NCBI GenBank assembly: GCA_902806595.1
Contig: CADCXC010000038.1
Span: forward strand, 4,712,001 to 4,776,000
DNA length: 64,000 nucleotides
Origin: Pyrenopolyporus hunteri
Lineage: Eukaryota > Ascomycota > Sordariomycetes > Xylariales > Hypoxylaceae
Direction: 5' to 3'
Below are positions 51,791 to 64,000 of the stretch, in pieces. A program made the translations under genes and the position numbers. Positions within the stretch are counted from its first letter, which is position 1. Each line of letters starts with the position of its first letter. Below the pieces are notes generated by a model. It had not been told where the DNA came from. It was given only the letters and a program-made list of their open reading frames with translations, and made no database searches.

Positions 51791-52656
51791 ATTTAACGTT
51801 TTTTTAATTTTTTTATTTATTTTTAAAATATTTAATAAATTTATTTTTTTTATATATATAATAACGACGTTTTTAAATTTAAATCGTTTCTTTCGATTAA
51901 TATTTATCGTTTTTATTATTATAATAATATTTTCGTTCGATATATAATTAATGAAAATTTTCGTCGTTATTATTATAAATTATAAATTAATTTATATTTT
52001 TAACGTTTTCGAAAATATTAATTAATATATAAAATTTATTAATTAATTTTTCGAAATAATATAATAAAATAAATAAAATATATTATATAATTATAATAAA
52101 TTATTATTTATTTTTAAATATTTTTTTAAAAATTCGTTAATATAATATTAATTTATTTAATATAACTTATAACATTTTAAAATTATATTTATTTTCGTTT
52201 TTTTTCGACTTTAATATTAAAAAATAATTAAAATTTAATTATAATAATATTAAATTTTATTTTATTTTATATTAAAATATTATTTTATAATTAAATATTT
52301 ATTCGTAAAATATTAATAACGTAATATATTATATAAATAATAAATCGTAGTTTATTTAATAAAAATAATAAAAAATATAACGTAAAATTAAATTTAATAT
52401 ATTTTATTTTTATAATATACGTTTAAAAAAATCGAAATTTACTTTTTTAAACGTTATAAAATTTATAGATATAATTATTATTATTATTTTATATTTTTTT
52501 AAAATAATTAATAATAAATTAAAAATATATTTTATTAAATATTTTTATAAAAAAAACGTCGAAATAAATATCGTTTTATTAATTATCGATAAATATATAT
52601 ATATATAAATTTATTTAATTTATAAAAATTATAAAATCGTTTTAAAAAATTATAAC
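51791..52656 (+). mobile_element. D3, part 2 (between A3 and A4)
   Basis: Aligns with D1 at about 18100-19020 (GAAAATATTAATTAATATA, ATATTATTTTATAATTAAAT, ATCGTTTTATTAATT). It is the D3 body between two A insertions in the same orientation. Confidence 0.65.
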
Positions 52657-53665
52657 ATTCGAAGTTTTTTCGAAATATTATCTCGATTTTTTTTTTAAAA
52701 AAAATCGAAAAAAAGTAAAAATTAATTACGTTAAAATTTACGAATTATATTTTTTACGTTATATTAATTATATATAACATTATATTACGTTACGTTACGT
52801 TACGTTAATTAATTACGCGTATTTTTTACGTAACGATTTATATTACGTTTTTAATTAATTAATTAAATTATTATATATATTATAATTATTATATTTAAAA
52901 TTATTTACATTTTAATAAACGATTATATTAATTAAATTAATTTAATTATAAATATAATTTTAATTTTAATTTAACGTATAATTCGATTTAAAAAAATCGA
53001 ATTAAATAAATCGAATTAAATAATTTTAATTTTAATTTAACGTATAATTTAATTTAAAAAAATCGAATTATATAAATTTAATTATAGATATAAATTTAAT
53101 TATAAATAAAAATTTAATTATAAGTATAAATTTAATTATATAAATTTAATTATATAAATTTAAATTCAATTTAACGTATTTTTCGTAATATTTTTTAAAA
53201 AATCTTTCGAATTATATATTTAAAATTAAGTATAAAAAGGTTATACGGGTAGTTATTCGCGACGGCTTTTTCGAAAGATTCTTAAAAAAGTAATAGGGGT
53301 AGCTTTTCGCGACGATTGTTCGAAAGGTAGTAGGGATAGCCTTTCGCGACGGCTTTTTCGAAAGGTAGTATGCGGTAAGCTTTCGCGACGACTTCATCGA
53401 AAGGTAGTAAGGGTAGCTTTTCGCAACGATTTTATCGAAAAGTAGTATAAGGTAGTTTCTCGCGACGACTTTTCGAAAAATGGCACGAGTAGTTTTTCGT
53501 AAAAATTAAAAGGTGCTACGAAAGTTATATTAAAAACTATATTAAAAATTATATTAAAAGTTATATTAATAATTATATTAAAAAGTATATAATTATAAAA
53601 ATAGTCGTAAAATTCGAAAAAAATTAAAGGTTATTATTATATTATTTTACGAAGGTAATTTTTAA
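52657..53665 (-). mobile_element. A4: composite tandem-repeat element, - orientation
   Basis: Starts ATTCGAAGTTTTTTCGAAAT with a clear hairpin (T-run/A-run closed by TCGA, about 52683-52715), then a TTACG array (52785-52808), TATAAATTTAATTATA-type units (53070-53160), a comparatively GC-rich 38-bp array (53240-53510, TTTTCGCGACGRYTTTWTCG core) and an AAAATTATATTA array (53520-53590). Inserted in D3; the D body resumes at 53666 with little or no duplicated target sequence. Confidence 0.7.
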
Positions 53666-55060
53666 TTTTTAATATAATAATCTTTTTTTAAATTTTACGT
53701 TTAATAAAATTATCGATATTATAAACGAATTATTTAATAACGATTTAAAAAATTATAAATATTTTTTAATAATAACGATTAAAAAAAATTTTTTTATATA
53801 AAATTAAAAATATATTATTAATTATATTTTTATTATTTAATATATATTAAAATATTAAAAAATAAATTAATTATAATATTTTTAAAAAAATACGGTTTTA
53901 TTTTACGAAATAAAAAATAATATTAAATATTTAAAATTTAAATTAATTACGTTAATTATTTTAATTATTTTAAAAAAAATATAAAAAAAATTAATAAAAA
54001 AAATTTACGATAAAAAAATAAAAAAATATAAAATATAAATAATAAATTATTAAAAAAAAATAAAAAAATAAATACGTTTATTAAATAAATTATAACGTTA
54101 ATAAAACGATGTTAATTAAGGTTTATTCGAAATAATAAACGTAAATAATTTTAAAGTTTCGTAATTTATTAATTAATTTAATGTTTAAAAAATAAAAACT
54201 TTTAATTATTATTATATCGTAATATATATACGTATCGATATAAATATTTTAAAATAAATTAAAATTTCTTCGATTTAATATATTAATATTTTTTATATTA
54301 ATATATTAAAATATTTTCACTTAATCTTTTTAATTTTTTATAATTTTATTTCGATAATTCGCGTAATAATATAAAATTAAATAAAATTTCGATTATATTT
54401 AAATTATTTAAACTTATATAAAAATTATTACCATTAACGCTATTTTTATTTTTAAACGTAATTAACGTAATATAATTTAAAGAATATTTAAAATAAATTT
54501 TTTAAAATAGTTTTAAAAAATTTTTTAAATTTTTTTAATTATATAAATATATAATTTACTTTTATTAAAAATTTTTAAATTTAATAAAAAAATAATATTT
54601 ACGTCGCTTTTTATTAAAAAAATAATTTATAAATTAATTTTTTTTATTTTATAATTATATAATCGAAGTTTTTAAAAAGTTTAAAAAAATAATCGAATAT
54701 AAATTTAATTAATTTTTTTTAATTTATTTATATTTTTTTCCACGAAATTAAATCTTTTAAAATAAATTTACATTTAAATCGAATTTTTAATTTTTTACGA
54801 TATAATAAATAATAAAAAATTAAAAAAGTTTAATATAATAAAACGATATTTTAATATATATAAAAAAATTATTAATATTACGTATATTATTACGATAAAA
54901 TAAAATTAATAATATATACTTTATTTAAAAAATAATTATTTATTAAAAATTCGTAAAAAAAATTTTTTATATAAATAAAAATATGTAAATATTTTTTAAA
55001 ATATGTATTACGAAATAATATTTATTTAAAATAATTTATTATTATAATTAAATAATTAAT
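53666..55060 (+). mobile_element. D3, part 3 with terminal repeat
   Basis: Aligns with D1 at about 19030-20632 (ACGTTTAATAAAATTATCGA, TAATTAATATAATTT, ACGATATAATAAATA), including the D-type terminal repeat at about 54890-55060 (TATATAAATAAAAATATGTA). All frames destroyed. Confidence 0.6.
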
Positions 55061-58000
55061 GAAAATATATATATATTTTAATATTATTACGTTATATTTC
55101 GATTTTATTTTAATTAAACTTTTCGATAAAAAATAAATATTATTAAAAAAAATATATTAATTATTTTATTTTTTAATTATGTAAAATATTATAACTTTAA
55201 AATTTTATTATTTTAAAATATTAAATTTTACGAAAATAATTTTATTATAATTTTAATTTAATAAATTCGAAAATTATTTTTATTATATGAATGTTTTTAA
55301 TTTTTTTATTTTATAATAATTAAATTATTTTTTATATTAAAATACGTATTTATTAAATAAATTTATTATATCGAAATATATTTTTAAATTTATTAATATT
55401 TAATATTTAATTTTTTTTAAATAATTTTAATATATTTATTAAAAATTAAAAAATTTTATTTCGTTTATAATAAAATTTAATAATTTAATTATAAAATTAT
55501 TAAACGATAAAAACTCGTTAATTAATAAACTAAAAAAATATTTTATGATTACGTAATAAAAAAATTACGAAAAAGATATTAATTTATTTTATTTATATAT
55601 ATAAAAATTAAAATAGTTAATTTTATATCGATCGATATTTATATTTTTTTATAGTATATGTTTTAATGTTTTATTATATAAAACGACGAAATATTTAATA
55701 AAAGTATATTTACCGTTATTATCGTTATAATAAATCTTTTAATATAAACTTATATAATTATATTAATAATTTTTTTATAATTTCTTTTTTTTTTAATTAT
55801 TAATAATAATAAATTTTTATTTTATTTTTTTATTTATTTTTATAATTTTATTATAATATCGTTTATATTAATAAACGTTTTTAACATTTTATTAACGTTA
55901 TTTTTTATTATAACGTTAATAAAATTATTTTTTTTTTATAAATTTATTTAATTTTTGTTATTTTTTATTTTTCGTACGATTATTAAAATAATATAATATC
56001 GATTATAAATTTTTTTTTCGTAGTATTTAATTTAATTAAACACTCGTAGAATAAGTAAAAATTAATATAAAAAATAATAAAAAATTTAAATAATTTAATT
56101 TTTTATTAATTAACGAAATTATCGTTTTAAAAATTATTATTATATTTACGTTATATATTATAATGTAAATTTCGTTCATTAAAACGCTTTATATAATATG
56201 TTTTAATTTAATCGAACTTTAATAAATAATATTACTTTTAATATTAAAAAATAATTTTAAAAACATTTTATTTATAATAAATATAATATATTTAATTTAA
56301 AAATTTAAATTTTTATTATTTATAAATAATCCGTTAATAAAAACGAATAATTTAATAATTTTTAAGTTTAAAAATACGAATTGTAATTTTCGATCGATAT
56401 TTATTTTTTATTATTTAAATTATTTATTAATAATAATAATAATAATAATGATATATTTAACGTTCGGTTTAAATCGTAATATTAAATTAAGTTACGTATA
56501 TTAAATTCGATTTTATATAAAGTATGGGACGATTAAAATAAAAGTTTAATTCGAAAAAAACTTTATATTTACGTATTATTATTATATAAGGAATTTTTTA
56601 TTAGTTTTAGTTTTAAGTTTTTTTCGTATTTTACGATATTTTATTGTAGTTATTTTTTTTAGGTTTTACCGGGGTTATTTAAGCGTTTTTTCGGTTATTA
56701 TCGATTAGTTTTTTATAGGGCGTTGCTTTTTTTAAAAAAATATTAAAGTTGCGATAATCGAAATAATCGAAAAGTTAACGGACTTTATATTTAAGTTAAA
56801 TACGAAAAGTTCGAAAAACGTATTACGTAAATAAATATAATATAATATATTTAAGGTTTTATTTTTATTTATATCGATATATATATTAATTAATTACCTT
56901 AAAATAATCGAAACGTCGATAATAATTAACGAAATTATTATACTTAATTTATTTCGTTAAAAAACGATATAAAACCGATTAATTAAAAATAAATTTATTA
57001 AGGTTAAAAATTGCGAGTAATTTTTAACGGTCGTATATTAAAGAAACGCGATTAATTTATTATTTTTCGAAAAAATAATATTAAAAATATCGATTATATT
57101 AACGTATATAAGTTAATATAAAAAAGTCGAATAAGTTAAAAATATAAACAAATAAAAAATTTATCTTTTTTTTAACTTATTTATTTACTTTTTCGTTTTT
57201 AACGATATTTTAATATTTCGAGAACTATTTAATATTATAAATTAATAAGTAAATTTTAACGAAAGTTATTATAAAATTTAGAAAATTTTTTTATAAATTA
57301 TTTAACGGATATTTTAAAAAGTTTCGAATAATTATTATATTATTTAAGTAAAAATATATATTTATAAATTAAAAAGAAATAAAATATTATTTTTTTTTAT
57401 TTATTATATTACTTTTTTAATTGTTATTATTTTTACGTTAAAAACTTTTACCCGTTTAAAAAAACTATAAATTATATATAATAATTTATTTCTTTAATAA
57501 ATAGCGAAGCTTTAATTAATAAGTCGATTATTAATTTTAAATTTATTCGAATAAAGAATTAAATTCGAAGGTAATAAACGGGAAAGTTAATTTTTATATT
57601 TTTTTACTTTTTTTTTTATTTATTATTCGAGGTAAAAAGGTCGAAAGTTACCGTATTTCGAATAGAATTAAACGAAGGTAAAATTTCGTTAACGTATTTA
57701 TTATTTAGAAGCGTATAAGGCGTTTTTAGGCCGGTTTAAACATTATAACGCGCGTTATTAACGGATAATATAAGTTAAATACTTTAATCCGAACCGAATA
57801 AAATCGTTTATTAAATTTTATAATTTCGATAATTTTAAATTTACGGTATTAAGTTATTTTAAATATATTATACGTAATTTTAAATTAATAAATCGATATA
57901 ATATACGTTTTATAAGTACGTTATTATATATATTAATACGTTATATCGTTAATATCGATTTTAATAAAAGTATTTTTTTTAATTTTTTTAACGTAAATAA

Positions 58001-59870
58001 ATTATTTCGTTAATTTTTATAATAATAATATATCCGTTAAATATAATCGGGTAATTTATAATTAAATATTTTTTTAATTTAATTAAAAATTTTATTTTTT
58101 TTCGTTTTTAATTTTTTATTTAATCGAATATTTTATTAAATAATTCGAAAATATCGTTAATTTATATATTTATTAATTCGAAACGATTAATTAATTTTAA
58201 TGTTAATAAATATAAATTATACGTAAATATAATAATTTAAAACTTTTTTTATAATATTTAAAATATATAATTTATTAATATATATCGGTTTTTATTATAT
58301 TATATAAACGTTTTACGATTATTATAATCGTATTAAAAAAATATTTAAGTATTGAAATAAAAAATAATCGAGTTAAAACGATACGATTTAATTTTAATTT
58401 TAATTATATATAAATTTATATAATATCGCGTAATTAAACTTTTATTTTTTTTTATAAAAATAAATGTTAATGTTATAAATATTCGTTAATTTAATCGTTA
58501 TATAATCGATAATTATATTAATATTATTTTTTTACTTTTATTATTATAATTTTAAATAATAAATTTAAACTTTTCGAAAAAATATAAAATATTTTTTTTT
58601 AATTTTTCGAATAATATAAAAATTAAATAATTAAATATTATAAAATTTAACAAAATTATACTTTTTAAACGAAAATACGCTTTTATCGATAAATCTTTTA
58701 ATTTTTTTTACATTTAATTTTTTAAATTTTTTTTTAAAGGTTATAATTTTTTAACGTAATTAAACGGTTAAAAATTAATTTTCGCGTTTTTTTATAATTA
58801 TATAAATAACGATAATTTTTAATTTATTTTTATTATTAAGTGGTTTTTTACGTTTTCGTTTTTAAATTTTAAATAAGTTTTTTAATAATATATATATTAT
58901 ATTATCGTCGTTTTTTCATTAATTAAAATTAAAATTTAATTCTACAGTTAAATTAAATTTTAATACGTTAATTATTATATTACGATTATATAATTTAATA
59001 ATTATTATATAAAAATTAATAAATTTATTATTTATTTTAACGATATACGTTTCGTCGTTTTTAATAATTAATATATATAAGTTTTTCTAATTATTTTTTT
59101 CGTAATAAATATATATTTTTAACTATAATAATAAATTTAATATATCGAAGATATTTAAATTATTTTTTATATTAAAAATATCGATTATTTATCGTTTTAT
59201 TTTAACTTTATTTATTTTAATTATAATTTTTAATCGTTATTTTTTTAATTTTTAAAAATAATATTATAAATAAATTACCGATTAATCGTAAATATACATT
59301 AAATATTAATAATATAAATATTAATTCGTTAAATTTTATGATATCGTTAATAGTTTTTATAATTATTTATAATATATATTCGAATTTTATATTAAATAAA
59401 TTTTTAAATATAATTTTAAAAGTTCGTTATAATAATTTATAATATCGTTTTAATTTACTTATTAAATTATAAAATTTAACGAATATTTTTTTAATTATAA
59501 TATTTAAAATTTTAATATTAATTATAAATTTATTAATAATAAAAATTTTTTCGATATTATAAATAATATTATCGAATAAATTTAAATAAATATTAATTTA
59601 TATTATTTATAATATATTTTAATTATATTTTATTATTATATTTTTTAAAAATTTCGTAATTTAATATTCCGTAATTTAATTAATAATATAAAATATTAAT
59701 TTTATATTAATATATATTACGTCGATAAATATATTATAATTAAAATCGATATTATTTTTAATAATAAATTTAAATCGATTTAATCGATTATTATATATTT
59801 AATATTAATAATAATATTTATTAATTTTATTAATTAAAATTTTATCGAAATTATTATAATTTATTTTAAT
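55061..59870. other. Unassigned RIP-mutated region
   Basis: 4.8 kb without a second copy recognised in the window, apart from repeat H (55490-55760). The 56600-57850 stretch keeps more C and G (GGTTTTACCGGGGTTATT, GGCGTTTTTAGGCCGG, CGCGCGTTATTAACGG). From about 57667 to 57960 one + frame is interrupted only by TAA codons, as expected if CAA or CAG codons were mutated, so it may be a relic of a protein-coding element. I cannot name the family. Confidence 0.4.
55490..55760 (+). repeat. Repeat H, copy 2
   Basis: Aligns with 11845-12125: ATTAAACGATAAAAA, GATTACGTAATAAAAAAATT, ATCGATATTTATAT and AAACGACGAAATATTTAATA occur in the same order and spacing. It may be a solo LTR or a small element. Confidence 0.5.
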
Positions 59871-61032
59871 ATTAAAAGTTACTTTCGTAAAATAATATAA
59901 TAACCTTTAATTTTCTTCAAATTTTACGATTATTTTTATAATTATACACCTTTTAATATAATTATTAATATAATTTTTAATATAATTTTTAATATAACTT
60001 TTAATATAATTTTTAATATAGTTTTTAATATAATTTTCGTAATATTTTTTAACTTTTACGAGAAATTATCTATACTACTTTTCGAAAAACCGTCGCGAAA
60101 AATTACTTTTATTATTTTTCGATAAAACCGTTGCGAAAAACCACCTTATATTATCTTTCGATAAAACCGTTACGAGAAGTTATTTTTACTATTTTTTAAT
60201 AAAGTCGTCGCGAAAAACTACCTATATTATTTTTCGATAAAATCGTTATAAAAAGTTACTTTTATTACTTTTCGATAAAACCGTCGTAAAAAACTACTTT
60301 ATACTACTTTTTAATAAAGTCGTTACGAGTAATTATTTATATAATTTTTTTATATTTAATTTTAAATATATAATTCGAAAAGTTCTTCGAAAAATATTAC
60401 GAAAAATACGTCGAATAAAAATTAAATTTATATAATTAAATTTATATAATTAAATTTATATTTATAATTAAATTTATATTTATAATTAAATTTATATTTA
60501 TAATTAAATTTATATTTATAATTAAATTTATATTTATAATTAAATTTATATTTATAATTAAATTTATATTTATAATTAAATTTATATAATTCGAATTTTT
60601 TAAATAAAATTATACGTTAAATTAAAATTAAATTTATATAATTAAATTAATATAATTCGAATTTTTCGTATAAATTTATTTAATTCGATTTTTTTAAATC
60701 GAATTATACGTTAAATTAAAATTAAATTTATATAATTAAATTAATTTAATTAATAAAATCGTTTATTAAAATATAAATAACTTTAAATATAATAATTACG
60801 ATATATATAACGGATTAATTAAACGGTTTAATTAATTAAATAAAAATATAATACGAGTCGATAAACGAAACGTACGCGTAATTAATTAACGTAACGTTAT
60901 ATAACGTAATATAATATAGTGTAATGTGTAATTAATATAACGTGAAAAATGTAGTTTGTAAATTTTTACGTAATTAAACCTTTTTTTATTAAGAAAAAAA
61001 AATCGAAATAATATTTCGAGGAAACTTCGAAT
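59871..61032 (+). mobile_element. A5: composite tandem-repeat element, + orientation
   Basis: Starts ATTAAAAGTTACTTTCG and ends AACTTCGAAT. It holds the 12-bp array (59955-60045), the 38-bp array (60070-60340, TTTTCGATAAAACCGTCGCG), the 18-bp ATTAAATTTATATTTATA array (60420-60595), AATTAA-rich sequence, a TAACG/TAATA array (60890-60945) and a weak hairpin (60980-61005). It faces A6 across 480 bp. Confidence 0.75.
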
Positions 61033-61512
61033 AAATAAACGATATAATTTATATATATATAATTAAATTATCGATAAATTTAACGAAATTTAATTTTTAT
61101 AAAATAATAATAAATAATTATAAAATTATAATCGTTAAATAAAAACTATAAATATTTTTATTTATAAATAATAAAATACTTTTTATTTTTATATATAAAT
61201 ACGTTTTTAATATTATTAAAATATATATTAAAACGATTTATATTTTTAAAATATAATAAAACCGATATATTTAACGATATAATTTAAAACGTAATAAATT
61301 TAAACGATATAAATACGTAAATAATATTTAAATTTCGTTATTTTATATTATCGTTAAATTAAATAATATAACGTTTTATTATTTCGATATTTAAAAATAT
61401 ATATATATATATAATTATTATAAAACTTTAAATTAAAATTCGTTATTAAATAAAATTTCGATTATTTTTATATTCGATATAATATTTTAAAATATATTAA
61501 TGTATCGATTAT
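61033..61512. other. Spacer between inverted elements A5 and A6
   Basis: 480 bp of RIP-mutated sequence with a short ATATATATATAT run (about 61398-61412). No gene or other repeat was recognised. It forms the loop of the inverted A5/A6 pair. Confidence 0.5.
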
Positions 61513-62740
61513 ATTCGAAGTTTTTTCGAAATATTATTTCGAATTTTTTTTTTAAGAAAAAAATTCGAAAAAAAAAAGTAAAAATTAATTATATAAAAAT
61601 TTACGAGTTATATTTCCCACGTTATATTAATTATATATTATATTATATTACGTTACGTTACGTTACGTTACGTTAATTAATTACGCGTACGTTTTATATA
61701 ACGATTTATATTACGTTTTTATTTAATTAATTAAATTATTTAATTAAATTATTATATATATCGCGATTATTATATTTAAAGTTATTTATATTTTAATAAA
61801 CGATTTTATAAATTAAATTAATTTAATTAATTTAATTTAATTTAATTAATTTAATTAATTTAATTTAATTTAATTAATTTAATTATATAGATTTAATTTT
61901 AATTTAATATATAATTTAATTTAAAAAATCGAATTAAATAAATCGAATTAAATAAATCGAATTAAATAAATCGAATTAAATAAATTTAATTATAAATATA
62001 AATTTAATTATAAATATAAATTTAATTATATAAATTTAATTAAATAAATTTAATTATAAATATAAATTTAATTATATAAATTTAATTATATAAATTTAAT
62101 CATATAAATTTAATTTTAATTCGACGTATTTTTCGTGGTATTTTTTAAAGAATTTTTCGAATTATATATTTAAACTTAAATATAAAAAAACTATACGAGT
62201 AATTATTTATAACGGTTTTATCGAAAAATAATAAAGGTGTTTTTTTATAACGATTTTATCGAAAAATAATAAAAATGACTTTTCGCGACAATTTTATCGA
62301 AAAATAATATAAGGTGGTTTTTTACGACGGATTTATCGAAAAGTAATATAAGGTAGTTTTTTACGATAATTTTTCGAAAGGTAATAAAAATAATTTTTCG
62401 CGACGATTTTATCGAAAAATAGTATAAAATGATTTTTCGAGACGGTTTTATCGAAAGGTAATATAAAGTGGTTTTTTACGACGATTTTTCGAAACGTAAT
62501 ACGAGTAATTTTTCGTAAAAATTAAAAAATATTACGAAAATTATATTAAAAATTATATTAAAAATTATATTAAAAGTTATATTAAAAGTTATATTAAAAG
62601 TTATATTAAAAGTTATATTAAAAGTTATATTAATAATTATATTAATAATTATATTAAAAAATATATAATTATAAAAATAATCGTAAAATTCGAAAAATAA
62701 TCGAAAGTTATTATATTATTTTATAAAGGTAATTTTTAAT
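61513..62740 (-). mobile_element. A6: composite tandem-repeat element, - orientation
   Basis: Starts ATTCGAAGTTTTTTCGAAAT with a strong hairpin (GAATTTTTTTTTTAAG against AAAAAAATTC), a TTACG array (61650-61675), AATTAA-rich units, AAATAAATCGAATT units (61925-61985), TATAAATTTAATTA units (61985-62110), a 38-bp array (62190-62500), and about ten 12-bp ATTATATTAAAA units (62530-62660). Ends GGTAATTTTTAAT. Confidence 0.75.
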
Positions 62741-63730
62741 TAAAATAAAACGTAATATTATATAAAATATCGTAAATTATAAAATTAAAAACGTCGATTA
62801 TAATTATCGCGTAAAACGTTATTTAATTTATAAATATATTTATTACGTTTTAATTATTAATTTTACCGTAAATAATAAAATAATAATTTAAAATAATAAT
62901 CGATGGTTTTTTATCGTTTTTATTATTTTTTTAAATATATTAAATATCGTAATTTAATTTATCGTCGTTATTATTATTTTTTTATATGTTGATTTTTTCG
63001 TAATCGAATGAAAATTAATTATAATTTTCGTTAATATTTTTAAAATCGAAGTTTTATTTTTATATATAACGTCGTTAATTTATACGTTTATTTTATCGTT
63101 TTAAAATAAAGTATTTTATAAATTAATATTTCGTTTTATTATATATAAAATATTGTTTTAACGTTATAATTTTTTAATACGTTATAAAATTTCGCCGTAT
63201 AATCGGAATTAATTTTTATTATTATAATAAATTCGATTAATTTGATATTAATTTAATATTTTTTAATTATAATTTATATTATATAATTTAATACGATATA
63301 TTATATCGACGATAATTTAAAAATTTAAATAAATATTATTAAATATATTTAATTATTAAAAAATTATAACGTAAAAAATAAAATATTTTTATATAATAAT
63401 TATAATATTTTTTTAAAGTTATAATCGATTACGTAATTAATGGTTAATTTTTTTTAAATACGTTAAATTTTTTCGATTAATAATTTTATTTAAATAAATA
63501 AATTTTTATTAAAGTTTTTTTTATAATTAAAAATATTATTATTTAACGTTATTTAATTATATATATTTATTAATTTTTTAATAAATAAAAATACGTTTTT
63601 ATACGTTTAATTATATTTTAAAAAATATAATTTATATCGATTAATTAATTATAATAATATTATTATATTCGTTTTTTTAATATTATTAAATATATATTAA
63701 CGTATATATATTTTTTAATTTTAATTTTAT
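62741..63730. other. Unassigned RIP-mutated sequence
   Basis: About 1 kb between A6 and A7, AT-rich and without readable frames. No second copy was recognised in the window. CpG retention is as elsewhere. Confidence 0.5.
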
Positions 63731-64000
63731 ATTAAAAATTACACTCGTAAAATAATATAATAACTTTTAATTTTTTTCGAATTTTACGAATATTTTTATA
63801 ATTATATATTTTTTAATATAATTATTAATATAATTATTAATATAATTTTTAATATAATTTTTAATATAATTTTTAATATAATTTTTAATATAATTTTTAA
63901 TATAATTTTTAATATAATTTTTAATATAATTTTTAATTTTTACGAAAAATTACTCGTATTACGTTTCGAAAAATCGTCGTAAAAAACCACTTTATATTAC
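63731..64000 (+). mobile_element. A7: composite tandem-repeat element, + orientation (cut by window end)
   Basis: Starts ATTAAAAATTACACTCG, followed by AATAATATAATAACTTTTAA as in the other copies, a 12-bp array of about ten units (63810-63930), and the first 38-bp-type unit (TTTCGAAAAATCGTCG) before the window ends. Confidence 0.75.

Overview
The window is nuclear DNA of a filamentous ascomycete (Pezizomycotina, probably Sordariomycetes). The genes are fungal orthologues with short 56-155 nt GT..AG introns, and most of the window has been turned into AT-rich sequence by repeat-induced point mutation (RIP). Two compartments meet at about position 10,663.

Compartment 1 (1-10,662) has ordinary composition and carries four spliced genes. 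They are a small membrane-anchored protein of unknown function (3056-3891, +), nucleoporin NUP49 (4270-5749, -), the polyadenylation factor FIP1 (6683-7892, +), and the XAP5/FAM50 nuclear protein (9534-10662, -). NUP49 and FIP1 are divergent over a 0.93-kb intergenic region; FIP1 and XAP5 converge over 1.6 kb. NUP49 (pore transport), FIP1 (mRNA 3'-end formation) and XAP5 (nuclear, chromatin/RNA linked) are conserved housekeeping genes. I see no sign that they form a dedicated cluster.

Compartment 2 (10,663-64,000, running off the right edge) is roughly 90% A+T by eye, and no intact gene is visible. Most remaining C and G sit in CpG dinucleotides. It is a graveyard of nested, RIP-mutated transposable elements, reconstructed here by aligning copies by eye. 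Family names are mine. Family X is a 6.5-kb LINE-like element with a (TAA)n tail; one copy (37412-43916, 13-bp target duplication) has inserted in reverse into another (32691-46485). Family E is a complete LTR retrotransposon (24903-29367) with 212-bp LTRs and a 5-bp target duplication. Family D is an LTR-retrotransposon-like element with three long copies and several solo ends. Family F consists of four ~780-bp foldback elements, each with a 10-bp target duplication, resembling non-autonomous Mutator-like elements. Family A has seven copies, in both orientations, of a 1.0-1.3-kb composite of several tandem-repeat arrays ending in a hairpin. Family G is an 815-bp TA-flanked MITE (13773-14587) that escaped RIP, with a RIP-mutated relative at 46516-46870. 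Family H is a short repeat present twice.

The nesting gives a relative history: D2 was hit by E, which was hit by F1. Old X copies were hit by X, F2, F3, F4, A1 and H. D3 was hit by A3 and A4. G1 landed in an already degraded LTR and is essentially unmutated. The most useful observations are the CpG-sparing RIP signature (readable directly from G1 against G2), the A and F families, and the XAP5 start codon lying at the edge of the RIP block. All repeat boundaries were found by eye, and sequence-wide searches were not possible.
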